DNA from: DATBRV01 sp036560145
Lineage (GTDB): Bacteria; Myxococcota_A; UBA9160; SMWR01
Reading direction: 5' to 3'
Length of the DNA: 42,798 nucleotides
Assembly: GCA_036560145.1 (NCBI GenBank)
Contig: DATBRV010000083.1
Span: 1 to 42,798, forward strand
The notes under the pieces were generated by a model, which was not told where the DNA came from, ran no database searches, and saw only the letters and a program-made list of their open reading frames with translations. A program made the position numbers and the translations under genes. Positions 15,406 to 23,188 of this stretch are shown one piece after another; position 1 is the stretch's first letter; the number at the start of each line of letters is the position of its first letter.

Positions 15406-16356
15406 CTAGAGTCCGAACGCCGCGAGCAGGGCGGCGCGCGCCGGCGCATCGCGGACGGGATCCGAGGCGAGCTGGCGGATCCGGCGCGAGACGTGGAAGA
15501 CCGGCCCTTCGAGCGTGATGCCGATGGCGCCGAACACCTGATGCGCGACATGCGCGGCGCCGACCGCCGCGCGCGCCGCCGAGAGCCGCGCCGCGCCCGC
15601 CGCCGCCATCGCCTCCGGCGCCGGCACGGCGCCGCCGGCGCGGTCGAAGCGGAAGGCCGCGGCGCGCGCCAGGGTCGCCGCGCCGCCGAGCTTCACCCAG
15701 GCGTCGGCGAGCGGATGCGCCACGGCCTGGAACTCGCCGATCGCCCGGCCGAACTGCCTGCGCGTGCGCGCGTGCTCGGCCGCGTCCTCGATCAGCCGGG
15801 TGCCGGCGGCGGCGAGATAGGCGGCCAGCGCGAGGTCGCGCAGCGAGAGCGCGCGGCGGGCGTCGCCGAGCGGCGCCGTGCGCTCGAGCCGGACCCGGCC
15901 CCAGGGCTCCCCGCCCAGCGTCTCGACGGGCTCGACCGCGCCGCGCGGGCGCGCGAGGAAGGCGCGCTCCCCCTCGATCTCGACGAAGATCTGCGCCGCC
16001 GGCGCCCAGGCGAGCAGCGGCGGGCTTCCCAGCGAGACCACCGCCGCGCCGCGGGTGACGGCCTCGCGCTCGCGCGGCGGCAGCAGCTGCGCGGCGCAGA
16101 AGCTCTCCGCGAGCGGCCCGGGGAAGACCGCCCTTCCGAGCGCCTCGACGGCCGCGACCAGCTCGCAGGCGCCCCCTTCACCGTCGGGTGTCGCGAGGGC
16201 CAGCACGCCGAGCTCGGCGATCGCCTTCCAGGGCCCGGAGGGGAAGCTGCCGGAGGCCGCCTTCAGGGCGGCGTCCCCGCAGTGATCCCGGCAGAGCTGG
16301 TTGGCCGCGTCGTGGATCGCCTGCTGCGCATCGTCGAAGGCGAGGTCGAGGCTCAC
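15406..16356 (-). CDS. Acyl-CoA dehydrogenase, beta-type subunit (pair 2)
   Basis: 316 residues, shorter than canonical acyl-CoA dehydrogenases. The C-terminal half carries RRQFGRAIGEFQAVAHPLAD (about 199-218), the motif that contacts the flavin of a neighbouring subunit. The SEPEAGSD loop is absent and no Glu is present at the LCAD/IVD-type position (SLRDLALAAY instead). It is thus probably the non-catalytic partner of an alpha subunit, most likely the one at 13432-14553. Start GTG 16356 overlaps the upstream stop in GTGA; another GTG lies four codons further upstream. Confidence 0.87.
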   Translation of the reverse strand: MSLDLAFDDAQQAIHDAANQLCRDHCGDAALKAASGSFPSGPWKAIAELGVLALATPDGEGGACELVAAVEALGRAVFPGPLAESFCAAQLLPPREREAVTRGAAVVSLGSPPLLAWAPAAQIFVEIEGERAFLARPRGAVEPVETLGGEPWGRVRLERTAPLGDARRALSLRDLALAAYLAAAGTRLIEDAAEHARTRRQFGRAIGEFQAVAHPLADAWVKLGGAATLARAAAFRFDRAGGAVPAPEAMAAAGAARLSAARAAVGAAHVAHQVFGAIGITLEGPVFHVSRRIRQLASDPVRDAPARAALLAAFGL

Positions 16357-17285
16357 GGCTCCCGGCACCAACGCTCGCGCGCCACCGCGCGGCGGTGCCC
16401 CGCGACGCCGCCGGCCTCGAGCCGCAGCACCTGCAGCCGCATGCTCCAGACGTGCAGGTCGTGCTCCCGGGTGAATCCCATCGCGCCCGTGAACTGGTGC
16501 GTCTCGGCGAAGAGCAGACCCGCCGCGGAGGTCGCGAAGGCGGCGGCGGTCGCGCAGGCGTCGGCCGGCGCGTCCTGCGAGGCCGCCTCGTAGACCAGCC
16601 AGCGGCTTCCCTCCAGCAGCACCGCGCAATGCGCCAGCCGGTGTTGCACGGCCTGGAACGAGCCGATCGCGCGGCCGAACTGCCGGCGCCGCTTGACGTA
16701 TTCGAGTGTCACCTCGAGGCAGGCCGCCATCGTCCCCAGCGTCTCGGCCGCCAGCGCCAGCCGCCAGAGGCTGCGCAGGCGCTCCCCCGAGCCGCGGCCC
16801 AGGGATCGTCCGCGGTCCTGCCAGGCGCGGACGCGGCCCATCGGCAGCATGAAGTTCGAGGCCACCGGCGTGGCGTCGCCCGCGCCGAGCGGGCGCAGGA
16901 GCGCCTCCTCCCCCGCGTCGACGAGCAGGCTGCGCGCGTGCGCCGCGAAGCGCACGGGCCCGGCTTCGCCGTCCTTCGCCAGCGCGATCGGCCCCGGCAG
17001 CGCGCGCCCGGCGAGGCCCGGCGCGACCAGCGCAGAGGCGCCGATGCCGACCACGCCGCCGGCCTTCGCCACTGCCTCCACCACCAGCGCGGCCTCCAGC
17101 AGCCCCGTCCCCTCGGCGAGAGCGACCCCCTGGAAGCCCGCCGCTTCGAGAGCGGCGTCGAGCGCCCCGTCGTATTCGGAGCTCCGGTTCAGCTCGATGG
17201 CGCGCTTGGCGCCGGCGTGCTGCGCGAGCAGCGCGCCCACGGCCTCCAGGATCGCCAGCTGCTCCGCATCCGGTTCGAAGTCCAC
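16353..17285 (-). CDS. Acyl-CoA dehydrogenase, beta-type subunit (pair 1)
   Basis: 310 residues with a degenerate N-terminal half and a clear C-terminal half holding KRRRQFGRAIGSFQAVQHRLA (about 198-218), the flavin-contact motif. No SEPEAGSD loop and no catalytic Glu (WRLALAAE at the aligned site). These traits match the beta subunits of alpha2-beta2 dehydrogenases known from Mycobacterium sterol catabolism. The adjacent alpha-type gene (17290-18435) ends 4 bp upstream, so the two are expected to be made in equal amounts and form one enzyme. ATG 17285. Confidence 0.88.
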   Translation of the reverse strand: MDFEPDAEQLAILEAVGALLAQHAGAKRAIELNRSSEYDGALDAALEAAGFQGVALAEGTGLLEAALVVEAVAKAGGVVGIGASALVAPGLAGRALPGPIALAKDGEAGPVRFAAHARSLLVDAGEEALLRPLGAGDATPVASNFMLPMGRVRAWQDRGRSLGRGSGERLRSLWRLALAAETLGTMAACLEVTLEYVKRRRQFGRAIGSFQAVQHRLAHCAVLLEGSRWLVYEAASQDAPADACATAAAFATSAAGLLFAETHQFTGAMGFTREHDLHVWSMRLQVLRLEAGGVAGHRRAVARERWCREP

Positions 17286-17289
17286 GGCG

Positions 17290-18435
17290 CTATTCGCGGG
17301 GCAGGCCGAGGAAGCGGCCCGCGACCAGGTTCAGGTTGATCTCCGTCGTCCCCACCGCGACGCCGGCGGTCATGGCGAGCCGGAAATGCGATTCGGCGAC
17401 GTGGCCGTACTCGAGCGCCTCGGACCCGAAGAGCTCGAGCGCGAGATCCGAGACCGCCTTTTCCGCGAGCGTGCCCGCCACGCGCGCGAGGTTGGTGTCG
17501 GCCGAGGGAGGCCGGCCGTGCGCGCGGACGTCGATCACGCGATAGGTGAGCAGACGCGACGCCTCGCAGATCGCGCGCGCCTCGCCCAGCTTCTCCTGCA
17601 CGGTGGGATCCGCCAGCAGCCCGCGCGCGCGCGCCAGCTCCGCGAGCTCGTCGAGGACGTCCGCCGCGCGGGCGTAGCGCGCCGCGCCTACTCTTTCATA
17701 GGCGAGCGCGTACTGGACGACCTCCCAGCCGTCGTTCTCCGGCCCGAGCCGGCAGGAGACCGGCACGCGGGCATCGCTGAAGAAGACCTCGAAAAAATAC
17801 TTGTCGCCGACCACGGAGGGGATCTCGCGCACCTCGATGCCCGGCGTCTGCATCGGGACCAGCAGCACGGAGATGCCCTGGTGGCGCTTCGAGCCGGGAT
17901 CGGTGCGCACGATCAGGAAGCAGTACTCGGCGTAGTTGACGTAGCTGGTCCAGATCTTGGAGCCGTTGATCAGATACTCGTCGCCGTCGCGCACGGCGAG
18001 CGTTCGCAGCGAGACCAGATCGGAGCCGGCCTCGGGCTCCGAGAAACCCTGACACCAAAAGGCGTTGCCGGCGCTGATGCGCGGCAGGTGCAGCGCCTTC
18101 TGCTCCGGCGTGCCGTAGGCCATGATCGTCGGGCCCACCCAGTTCACATTCATGTACTGGGAGCTGCGCGGCTCGCCGATCCGCCACATCTCCTCGCCGA
18201 GGATCGCGTGGCGCCAGGGGGAGGCGTCGCGTCCTCCGTACTGCTTCGGCCAGTGCTGCGTGAGCCAGCCCTTGCGCGCGAGCTGCGGGCAGAACCGCTT
18301 CGAGAACTCCGCCTGCGCGTCGCTGCCGGGTCCGTGCTTCGAGATCTCGTCCCAGTCCGGCGGGAGCGCTTGCGCCAGGAACTCCCGCAGCTCGCGGCGG
18401 AAGGCGACGTCCTCGTCGGACCAGCGGAACTCCAA
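17290..18435 (-). CDS. Acyl-CoA dehydrogenase, alpha-type subunit (pair 1)
   Basis: 381 residues. FSEPEAGSDLVSLRT (about 131-145) is the flavin/substrate loop, followed by NGSKIWTSYVNYAEY. The candidate catalytic base is Glu247 in ALAYER, at the LCAD/IVD-type position; the C-terminal YEGT-type Glu is replaced by AVGTTEINLN. No RQFG motif. Sequence pattern and length resemble FadE26-like alpha subunits of sterol side-chain dehydrogenases, but specificity cannot be read from sequence alone. First gene of a five-gene minus-strand operon, divergent from the acyl-CoA ligase across a 147-bp region containing an inverted-repeat operator candidate. Confidence 0.92.
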   Translation of the reverse strand: MEFRWSDEDVAFRRELREFLAQALPPDWDEISKHGPGSDAQAEFSKRFCPQLARKGWLTQHWPKQYGGRDASPWRHAILGEEMWRIGEPRSSQYMNVNWVGPTIMAYGTPEQKALHLPRISAGNAFWCQGFSEPEAGSDLVSLRTLAVRDGDEYLINGSKIWTSYVNYAEYCFLIVRTDPGSKRHQGISVLLVPMQTPGIEVREIPSVVGDKYFFEVFFSDARVPVSCRLGPENDGWEVVQYALAYERVGAARYARAADVLDELAELARARGLLADPTVQEKLGEARAICEASRLLTYRVIDVRAHGRPPSADTNLARVAGTLAEKAVSDLALELFGSEALEYGHVAESHFRLAMTAGVAVGTTEINLNLVAGRFLGLPRE

Positions 18436-18480
18436 GACGCCCTCCGATGCGCGCCGCCCTGCCGGGCCGCAATCGGGAAA

Positions 18481-18499
18481 ATCTGACGGTATATCAGAT
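18481..18499. promoter_or_regulatory. Candidate operator ATCTGA-N7-TCAGAT between divergent genes
   Basis: A perfect 6-bp inverted repeat with 7-bp spacer (CGGTATA) in an AT-rich island, 46 bp upstream of the dehydrogenase ATG and 84 bp upstream of the ligase ATG. A second palindrome, CTTCGCGAAG, follows at 18501-18510. Size and placement fit a TetR- or GntR-type regulator controlling both directions. It differs from the TetR-gene palindrome at 22475-22494. Confidence 0.5.
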
Positions 18500-18582
18500 A
18501 CTTCGCGAAGGCAATCGGATTTCGCGCGGCGCCCCCGACGTTCCGCTTCCCATCCAGCCTGTGCCTGGTGTACCTACGCAGC

Positions 18583-20223
18583 ATGCCGCTGCCGGACTTC
18601 ACGCCGACGATGCCGGTGATGGTGCGCACGCGCAGCGAGCGCTTCGGCGCGCGGCCGATGATCCTGCTGCGCGACCAACGCATCAGCTACGCCGAAGCGG
18701 ACCAGCGCTCGGCGAAGCTCGCGCGCGGCCTGCTCGCCTCGGGGCTCGGCAAGGGCAGCCGGGTGGGCATCTGGCTCCCGAACGGGCCCGACTGGGCGGT
18801 GGCCTTCCTGGCCGCGGCGCGGATCGGCGCGGTCGTGATTCCGCTCAACACCTTCTACAAGCCCCGCGAGCTCGGCTGGGTGTTGCGCCACGCCGACGTG
18901 GAGATGCTGCTCACGCTGCCGCGTTTCTTGAACGCGGATCATCTGGAGCGCCTGGAGGCGGCCGCGCCGTCCCTCGCCGGGCAGAAGGCGGGCTCGCTGC
19001 GGGTTCGCGAGCTGCCCTATCTGCGCGAGGTGATCGTGTTCGGAGATCCTCATCGCGCCTGGGCGCGGCCGGTCCGCTCGCTCGAGGCCGCGGCCGACGC
19101 GGATCTCGCCATCGACGAGGCCTTCCTGCGCGAGGTCGAGTCCTGCGTGGTCCCCGCCGATCCGCTGGTCGTGATCTACAGCTCGGGCAGCACGGCGGAC
19201 CCGAAGGGCGCCGTCCACACGCACGGCACGCTGATCCGGCACTCGTACAACCTGAACTCGTTCCGCGACCTGCGCTCCGACGACCGGGTCTTCTCGCCGT
19301 TGCCCTTCTTCTGGGTGGGCGGTCTCGTCTACACGCTGATGGCGGCGATGCACGCCGGCGCCTTCATGCTGTGCGAGGAGATCTTCGAGCCCGGCGAGAC
19401 GCTCTCCCTGCTCGAGCGCGAGCGCGCCACCGTGGTCGCCGGCTGGCCGCACTACTCGAAGGCCATGATGGAGCACCCGACCTTTCGCAGCCGGGACCTC
19501 TCGTCGATCCGGGCCGGCAACCTGTACGAGATATTGCCTGCCGAGCTGCGGCCGAAGGATCCGGAGCTGCGCTCGAACGCCCTCGGCATGACCGAGACCT
19601 GCGGCCCCCACACGATCGACCGCATGGACGTCGACCGACCCGAATCGCTGCGCGGGTCGTTCGGGCGTCCCGTCCCCGGCGTCGAGCACAAGATCGTCGA
19701 CCCGCAGACGGGGCTCCCGCTGCCTCCCGGCAAGGTCGGCGAGGTCTGCGTGAGGGGCTACAGCCTGATGCAGGGCCTCTACAAGATGGAGCGCGAGGAC
19801 AGCTTCGACCGGGACGGCTTCTACCACACCGGCGACGCCGGCTGCTTCGACGCCGACGGCGTCTTCTTCTTCAAGGCTCGCATGGGGGACATGATCAAGA
19901 CGGCGGGCGCCAACGTGACACCGCGCGAGGTCGAGATCGTGATGGAGAGCCAGCCCGAGGTCCGGTCCGCCTTCGTGGTCGGCGTGCCGGATCCGGTCCG
20001 CGGCCAGAACGTCGCCGCGGCGGTGATCCTGAAGGCCGGCAGCCAGCTGGGCGCGGACGCGCTGCGGGAGCGGCTGCGGGCGGATCTCTCGGCCTACAAG
20101 GTCCCCCGCCACTTCTTCTTCTATCGCGACGGAGAGCTTCCCTTCACCGACACCGGAAAGATCGACAAGAACAAGCTCTGCGCGCTGCTCAGCGCGCGGA
20201 TCGCCCGGGAAACCTCCGGCTAA
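18583..20223 (+). CDS. Acyl-CoA synthetase (class I adenylate-forming)
   Basis: 546 residues from ATG 18583 (GTG 18568 would add five). Activates a carboxylic acid to its CoA thioester via an acyl-AMP. Core motifs in order: P-loop VIYSSGSTADPKGAVHTHG (a variant of TSGTTGxPKG), FWVGGLVYTL, GMTETCG, FYHTGDAG, GDMIKTAGANVTPREVE, and the C-terminal TDTGKIDKNKL with the catalytic Lys. No carrier-protein domain, so CoA is the likely acceptor. Divergent from the dehydrogenase operon, with which it shares the operator candidate; it would supply acyl-CoA substrates to those enzymes. Confidence 0.92.
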   Translation: MPLPDFTPTMPVMVRTRSERFGARPMILLRDQRISYAEADQRSAKLARGLLASGLGKGSRVGIWLPNGPDWAVAFLAAARIGAVVIPLNTFYKPRELGWVLRHADVEMLLTLPRFLNADHLERLEAAAPSLAGQKAGSLRVRELPYLREVIVFGDPHRAWARPVRSLEAAADADLAIDEAFLREVESCVVPADPLVVIYSSGSTADPKGAVHTHGTLIRHSYNLNSFRDLRSDDRVFSPLPFFWVGGLVYTLMAAMHAGAFMLCEEIFEPGETLSLLERERATVVAGWPHYSKAMMEHPTFRSRDLSSIRAGNLYEILPAELRPKDPELRSNALGMTETCGPHTIDRMDVDRPESLRGSFGRPVPGVEHKIVDPQTGLPLPPGKVGEVCVRGYSLMQGLYKMEREDSFDRDGFYHTGDAGCFDADGVFFFKARMGDMIKTAGANVTPREVEIVMESQPEVRSAFVVGVPDPVRGQNVAAAVILKAGSQLGADALRERLRADLSAYKVPRHFFFYRDGELPFTDTGKIDKNKLCALLSARIARETSG

Positions 20224-20290
20224 AGAGCCAGCGCTTCCGAGCCGATACCCCCGGCGGCTGAACGGGCAAGGCGCCGCGGCCGGGGGGTCC

Positions 20291-21115
20291 ATGCGCAGGT
20301 TGCTCGGCTCGGCGCTGCTCTTGACGCTGACTGCGGCGGAGGCCGCGGACGCCCACCTGATGGTCGATGGCAACGCCGTCGCCGGGCTCGATTCCTGGGC
20401 CTTCTCGGGGAGCAGCCCCGACTCGAGCCTGCTCTCGTTCGACGGCGGCCTGACGGACCATCTCTTCGAGTTCTACGGGTATCTCGGCAACGCGAGCAGC
20501 GTGGTGCGCGTGACTCCGCTCCACTTCGACGAGCTGGCGCCGATCGCCGGCGTCGGGAGCACCGCGAGCTCGCAGCTGGTGCTGAACGCGGTGGGCGCCG
20601 CCGAGCTCGGCCTGCTCGCCGGCGACATCCGGCTCGACTACGCCTTCGAGATCTCGGAGACGACGCGCTCGCTGGTCTGGGACGTCGGCGTGACCAACGC
20701 GAGCACCGCGTCGCTCGACCTCGTCTTCTATGCGTACCTGGATCTCGACCTCGAGGGGGATTTCGGGAACGACCTGGCGACCGGCGGCGCCGGGGGCTTC
20801 CTCGTGACGGACGGCGCCACCGGCTTCGACCTGAGCGTCGGCTCCACGACGGCCGCCGACCGCTTCGAGGTCGCGCCCTATCCGAACCTGCAGAGCGCGC
20901 TCGACGGCATGCTCGGCGTCGGCGCCGCGAATCTCGCCGACGCGGGCACGCCCTTCGGCCCCGCCGACTTCACCGGCGCGCTCCAGTTCGACTTCTCGCT
21001 GGCGCCGGGAGGCTCGCAGGACTTCGGCATGACGCTGATCCCCGAGCCCGCCACGGCGATCCTGCTCGCGCTCGGGCTGCTCGGCCTGGCGTTCGCGGGC
21101 CGCAAGCCGGCCTGA
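20291..21115 (+). CDS. PEP-CTERM sorting domain protein
   Basis: 274 residues: N-terminal signal peptide (about 1-22, AEAADAH region), a beta-rich, Gly/Ala/Asp-rich middle without recognised enzyme motif, and a C-terminal tripartite signal IPEPATAILLALGLLGLAFAGRKPA (Pro-Glu-Pro, hydrophobic helix, basic end). Such signals are processed by an exosortase/archaeosortase-type transpeptidase and direct proteins to the outer surface or matrix in exopolysaccharide-producing Gram-negatives. No exosortase is in this window. It is convergent with the gene ending at 21120, only 4 bp apart. Confidence 0.9.
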   Translation: MRRLLGSALLLTLTAAEAADAHLMVDGNAVAGLDSWAFSGSSPDSSLLSFDGGLTDHLFEFYGYLGNASSVVRVTPLHFDELAPIAGVGSTASSQLVLNAVGAAELGLLAGDIRLDYAFEISETTRSLVWDVGVTNASTASLDLVFYAYLDLDLEGDFGNDLATGGAGGFLVTDGATGFDLSVGSTTAADRFEVAPYPNLQSALDGMLGVGAANLADAGTPFGPADFTGALQFDFSLAPGGSQDFGMTLIPEPATAILLALGLLGLAFAGRKPA

Positions 21116-21119
21116 GCCG

Positions 21120-22208
21120 CTACTTCAGCTCGGGCATCACGTAGCGGCCGACGAGCTCGATCGAGCGCAGCACCTTCTCGTTCGCGATTCCGTAGGGCTG
21201 CATCATGCACAGCAGCAGGTCGCAGCCCGCGGCACGGTAGCGCCGGGCGATCTCGATGCAGCGATCGGGATCGCCGACGATGCAGGAGCCCGTCGACGTC
21301 AGGTAGTCGAAGGTGAGGAAGCCCGCGTCCATTTTCGCGATCGGCTTGGTGTAGGCGTAGCTCGCGTAGTCCTGCTTCAGCTCTTCCTGCCAGGCGCCCA
21401 GCGTCTGGATCTGCCGGACCCCCGTCTGCGCGTACCACTGGATGGAGTCGCGCGCAGCCGCCATCGCCTCGGCGGTGGTCTCGGCGCAGTGCACCATGGT
21501 AAAAGTTGCCGCGCGCTCGTTCACGAACTTCCCGATCGGCTTCGCGACCGAGAGGCCCTTGCGGTAGAGCCGCACGCGCTCGGCCAGGTCCTCGGGCGGC
21601 ACGCCGACCGTGAAGGAGAGCAGGCCCAGGCCCCGGGTCCCGGCCACCTCGTGGCTCTCGGGGCTGGTCGAGGCGACCCAGAGCGGCGGATGGGGCTGCT
21701 GGAGCGGCTTCGGGAGCACGCGGCGGCGCGGGAAATCGAAGCGCGGTCCCTTCCACTCGAATTCGTCCTGCGTCCAGGCGCCGACGATCATCTGGAGCGC
21801 TTCCTCCCAGAGCGGCCGCGTCTGCTCCGGGTCGATCCGAAAGGCCTCCAGCTCGATGCGCGTGGCCGAGCGCCCGGTGCCGAACTCGAGCCGGCCGTCG
21901 GACAAGAGATCGACCACGGCGGCGGCCTCGGCGGCGCGGATCGGGTGGTTGTACGGGAACGGCAGCAGGCGCACGCCATGGCCGATTCGAATTTGGCGCG
22001 TGCGGGCGGCGACGGCGCCGTAGAGCACGCCCGGCGCGGAGCAGTGCGAGAACTCCTCGAGGAAGTGGTGCTCCACCGTCCAGAAGCTGTGATAGCCGAG
22101 CTCGTCGGCGAGCACGGCCTGCGCGAGCGTGTGGTGGTAGGCCTCGCGCTCCTTGCCCGGCGTCCAGGGCCGGGGGACGGGGATTTCGCAGAAGATTCCG
22201 AACTCCAT
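21120..22208 (-). CDS. Luciferase-like (LLM class) flavin/F420 oxidoreductase
   Basis: 362 residues, full-length bacterial-luciferase-like monooxygenase. Seen: MEFGIFCEIPVPRPW, ELGYHSFWTVEHHF with His near residue 47, RIGHGVRLLPFPYNHPIRAAEAAAVVDLLSDGRLEFGTGRS (the family's Ala-Ser-x-Asp-xx-Ser-x-Gly-Arg region), PHPPLWVASTSPES, and a STGSCIVGDPDRCIE segment near the C-terminus. The EHHF motif is typical of FMN-dependent members. Nine bp after the ferredoxin gene, so likely in one operon with it and facing the P450: a monooxygenase step in the same pathway is plausible. GGGAGA lies before the ATG. Confidence 0.9.
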   Translation of the reverse strand: MEFGIFCEIPVPRPWTPGKEREAYHHTLAQAVLADELGYHSFWTVEHHFLEEFSHCSAPGVLYGAVAARTRQIRIGHGVRLLPFPYNHPIRAAEAAAVVDLLSDGRLEFGTGRSATRIELEAFRIDPEQTRPLWEEALQMIVGAWTQDEFEWKGPRFDFPRRRVLPKPLQQPHPPLWVASTSPESHEVAGTRGLGLLSFTVGVPPEDLAERVRLYRKGLSVAKPIGKFVNERAATFTMVHCAETTAEAMAAARDSIQWYAQTGVRQIQTLGAWQEELKQDYASYAYTKPIAKMDAGFLTFDYLTSTGSCIVGDPDRCIEIARRYRAAGCDLLLCMMQPYGIANEKVLRSIELVGRYVMPELK

Positions 22209-22217
22209 CAGGTCTCC

Positions 22218-22442
22218 CTAGGCGTCGAATTCGATCTCGGCGCCCGATTCGTCCAGGAGCGCGATCGCCAGCGCCGGACACCGCCGCGCGATTTCGAGCA
22301 GGCGCGCGCGCGGGAGACCTTCCGCTCCCGGAAGCACTTCCGCCAGGCCATCCTCGTCGAAGCCGAACCCCTCCGCCGCCGCGTCGACGCAGTTGCCCGA
22401 GCTCTGACAGCTGTTCTTGTCGATCCGGACCCGCAGCCGCAC
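22218..22442 (-). CDS. [3Fe-4S]-type single-cluster ferredoxin
   Basis: 74-residue electron carrier. Cys12, Cys18 and Cys55-Pro are the only cysteines (C-x2-S-x2-C ... CP); Ser15 occupies the place of the fourth ligand of [4Fe-4S] ferredoxins, which indicates a [3Fe-4S] cluster as in actinobacterial P450 ferredoxins. GTG 22442 is the only start before the first strand (MRLRVRIDKNSC). It is transcribed away from TetR and P450 genes across a 61-bp region with a perfect palindrome, so it is the likely redox partner of the P450 at 23189-24448. Confidence 0.92.
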   Translation of the reverse strand: MRLRVRIDKNSCQSSGNCVDAAAEGFGFDEDGLAEVLPGAEGLPRARLLEIARRCPALAIALLDESGAEIEFDA

Positions 22443-22466
22443 GCGGGGCAGGATACGCCGGTTCGT

Positions 22467-22496
22467 TTGACAGTTCTACCTGCGCGCAGGTAGATT
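22467..22496 (+). promoter_or_regulatory. Promoter of the TetR-P450 unit (TTGACA ... TAGATT)
   Basis: TTGACA (22467-22472) matches the -35 consensus exactly; TAGATT (22491-22496), 18 bp further, is a plausible -10. The box ends 7 bases before the TetR ATG and no ribosome-binding site intervenes, so the mRNA may be leaderless. The operator palindrome fills the spacer. Confidence 0.6.
22475..22494. promoter_or_regulatory. Perfect 20-bp palindromic operator TCTACCTGCGCGCAGGTAGA
   Basis: Every base pairs with its mirror partner (10-bp arms, no spacer). It lies between the -35 and -10 elements of the TetR promoter and 33 bp from the divergent ferredoxin start. This is the classical site for autorepression by a TetR-family dimer that also controls the divergent operon. 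Confidence 0.75.
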
Positions 22497-22503
22497 TCCA
22501 GCC

Positions 22504-23187
22504 ATGTCGCAGGCAGCGCCGCAGCGCTCGCGGGCCGAGCGCACCCGGACGGCCGTGCTCGAGGCCGCGGAGGCGATCTTCGCCGAAAAGGGGTTTGCAG
22601 CGACCCGGCTCGAGGACGTCGCCGACCGCGTCGGGATCCGCCGCGCCTCGATCGTCTACTACTTCAAGGACAAGAAGGAGCTCTACCACGCGGTCCTCGC
22701 CAGCGTCTTCGGGGGGCTGCTCGAGAAGATCGAGGCGGCGCTCTCGCGCTCCGACCCCCTGCCCGCCCGGATCGAGGCCGGTGTCGGCGCCTGGGTCGAC
22801 TACGTGGGCGCGCGTCCATCCACCGCGCGCCTGATCCTGCGCGAGGTCGCCGACGCGGCTCCCGGGCACCGGCCGGCCGTGCTCGAGCACACCCAGCCGT
22901 TCTTCGATCTGGTGCGCCGGCAGGTCTTCGAGCGCGACGGCGGCGACCTTGCGCGCCTCTCCCCGATCGATCCCGTCCACCTCGCGAGCACGATCGCCGG
23001 AGCCACCGTCTTCTTCGTGGCGGCGATGCCGGCGCTGGTGCCCGATCTCGCGCTCGATCCCGTCTCGCCCGCGCACCTGGCGGCCCACCGCGAGGAGGTG
23101 CTCGGAATCGTGCGGCGGCTGCTCGGCACCGCGGGCCCCCGCAAGGCCCGACCCGCCACGGCAAGGCCGACCGGCCAGGAGGAATGA
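22504..23187 (+). CDS. TetR/AcrR family transcriptional regulator
   Basis: 227 residues. N-terminal helix-turn-helix (about 12-60): RTAVLEAAEAIFAEKGFAATRLEDVADRVGIRRASIVYYFKDKKELYHAV, a textbook TetR DNA-binding domain. The C-terminal ligand domain (about 80-205) is helical and hydrophobic, with no family-specific motif I recognise. A promoter with a perfect palindrome directly precedes it. The P450 gene follows with only one base between stop and ATG (TGAGATG), so both are co-transcribed. The likely inducer is the substrate or an acyl-CoA intermediate of the surrounding catabolic genes. Confidence 0.94.
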   Translation: MSQAAPQRSRAERTRTAVLEAAEAIFAEKGFAATRLEDVADRVGIRRASIVYYFKDKKELYHAVLASVFGGLLEKIEAALSRSDPLPARIEAGVGAWVDYVGARPSTARLILREVADAAPGHRPAVLEHTQPFFDLVRRQVFERDGGDLARLSPIDPVHLASTIAGATVFFVAAMPALVPDLALDPVSPAHLAAHREEVLGIVRRLLGTAGPRKARPATARPTGQEE

Positions 23188-23188
23188 G

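Noticed and set aside
18481..18510. KstR-type sterol regulator operator
   Set aside because: The inverted repeat ATCTGA-N7-TCAGAT does not match the AAC-N4-GTT type core known for KstR; only a generic operator is claimed.
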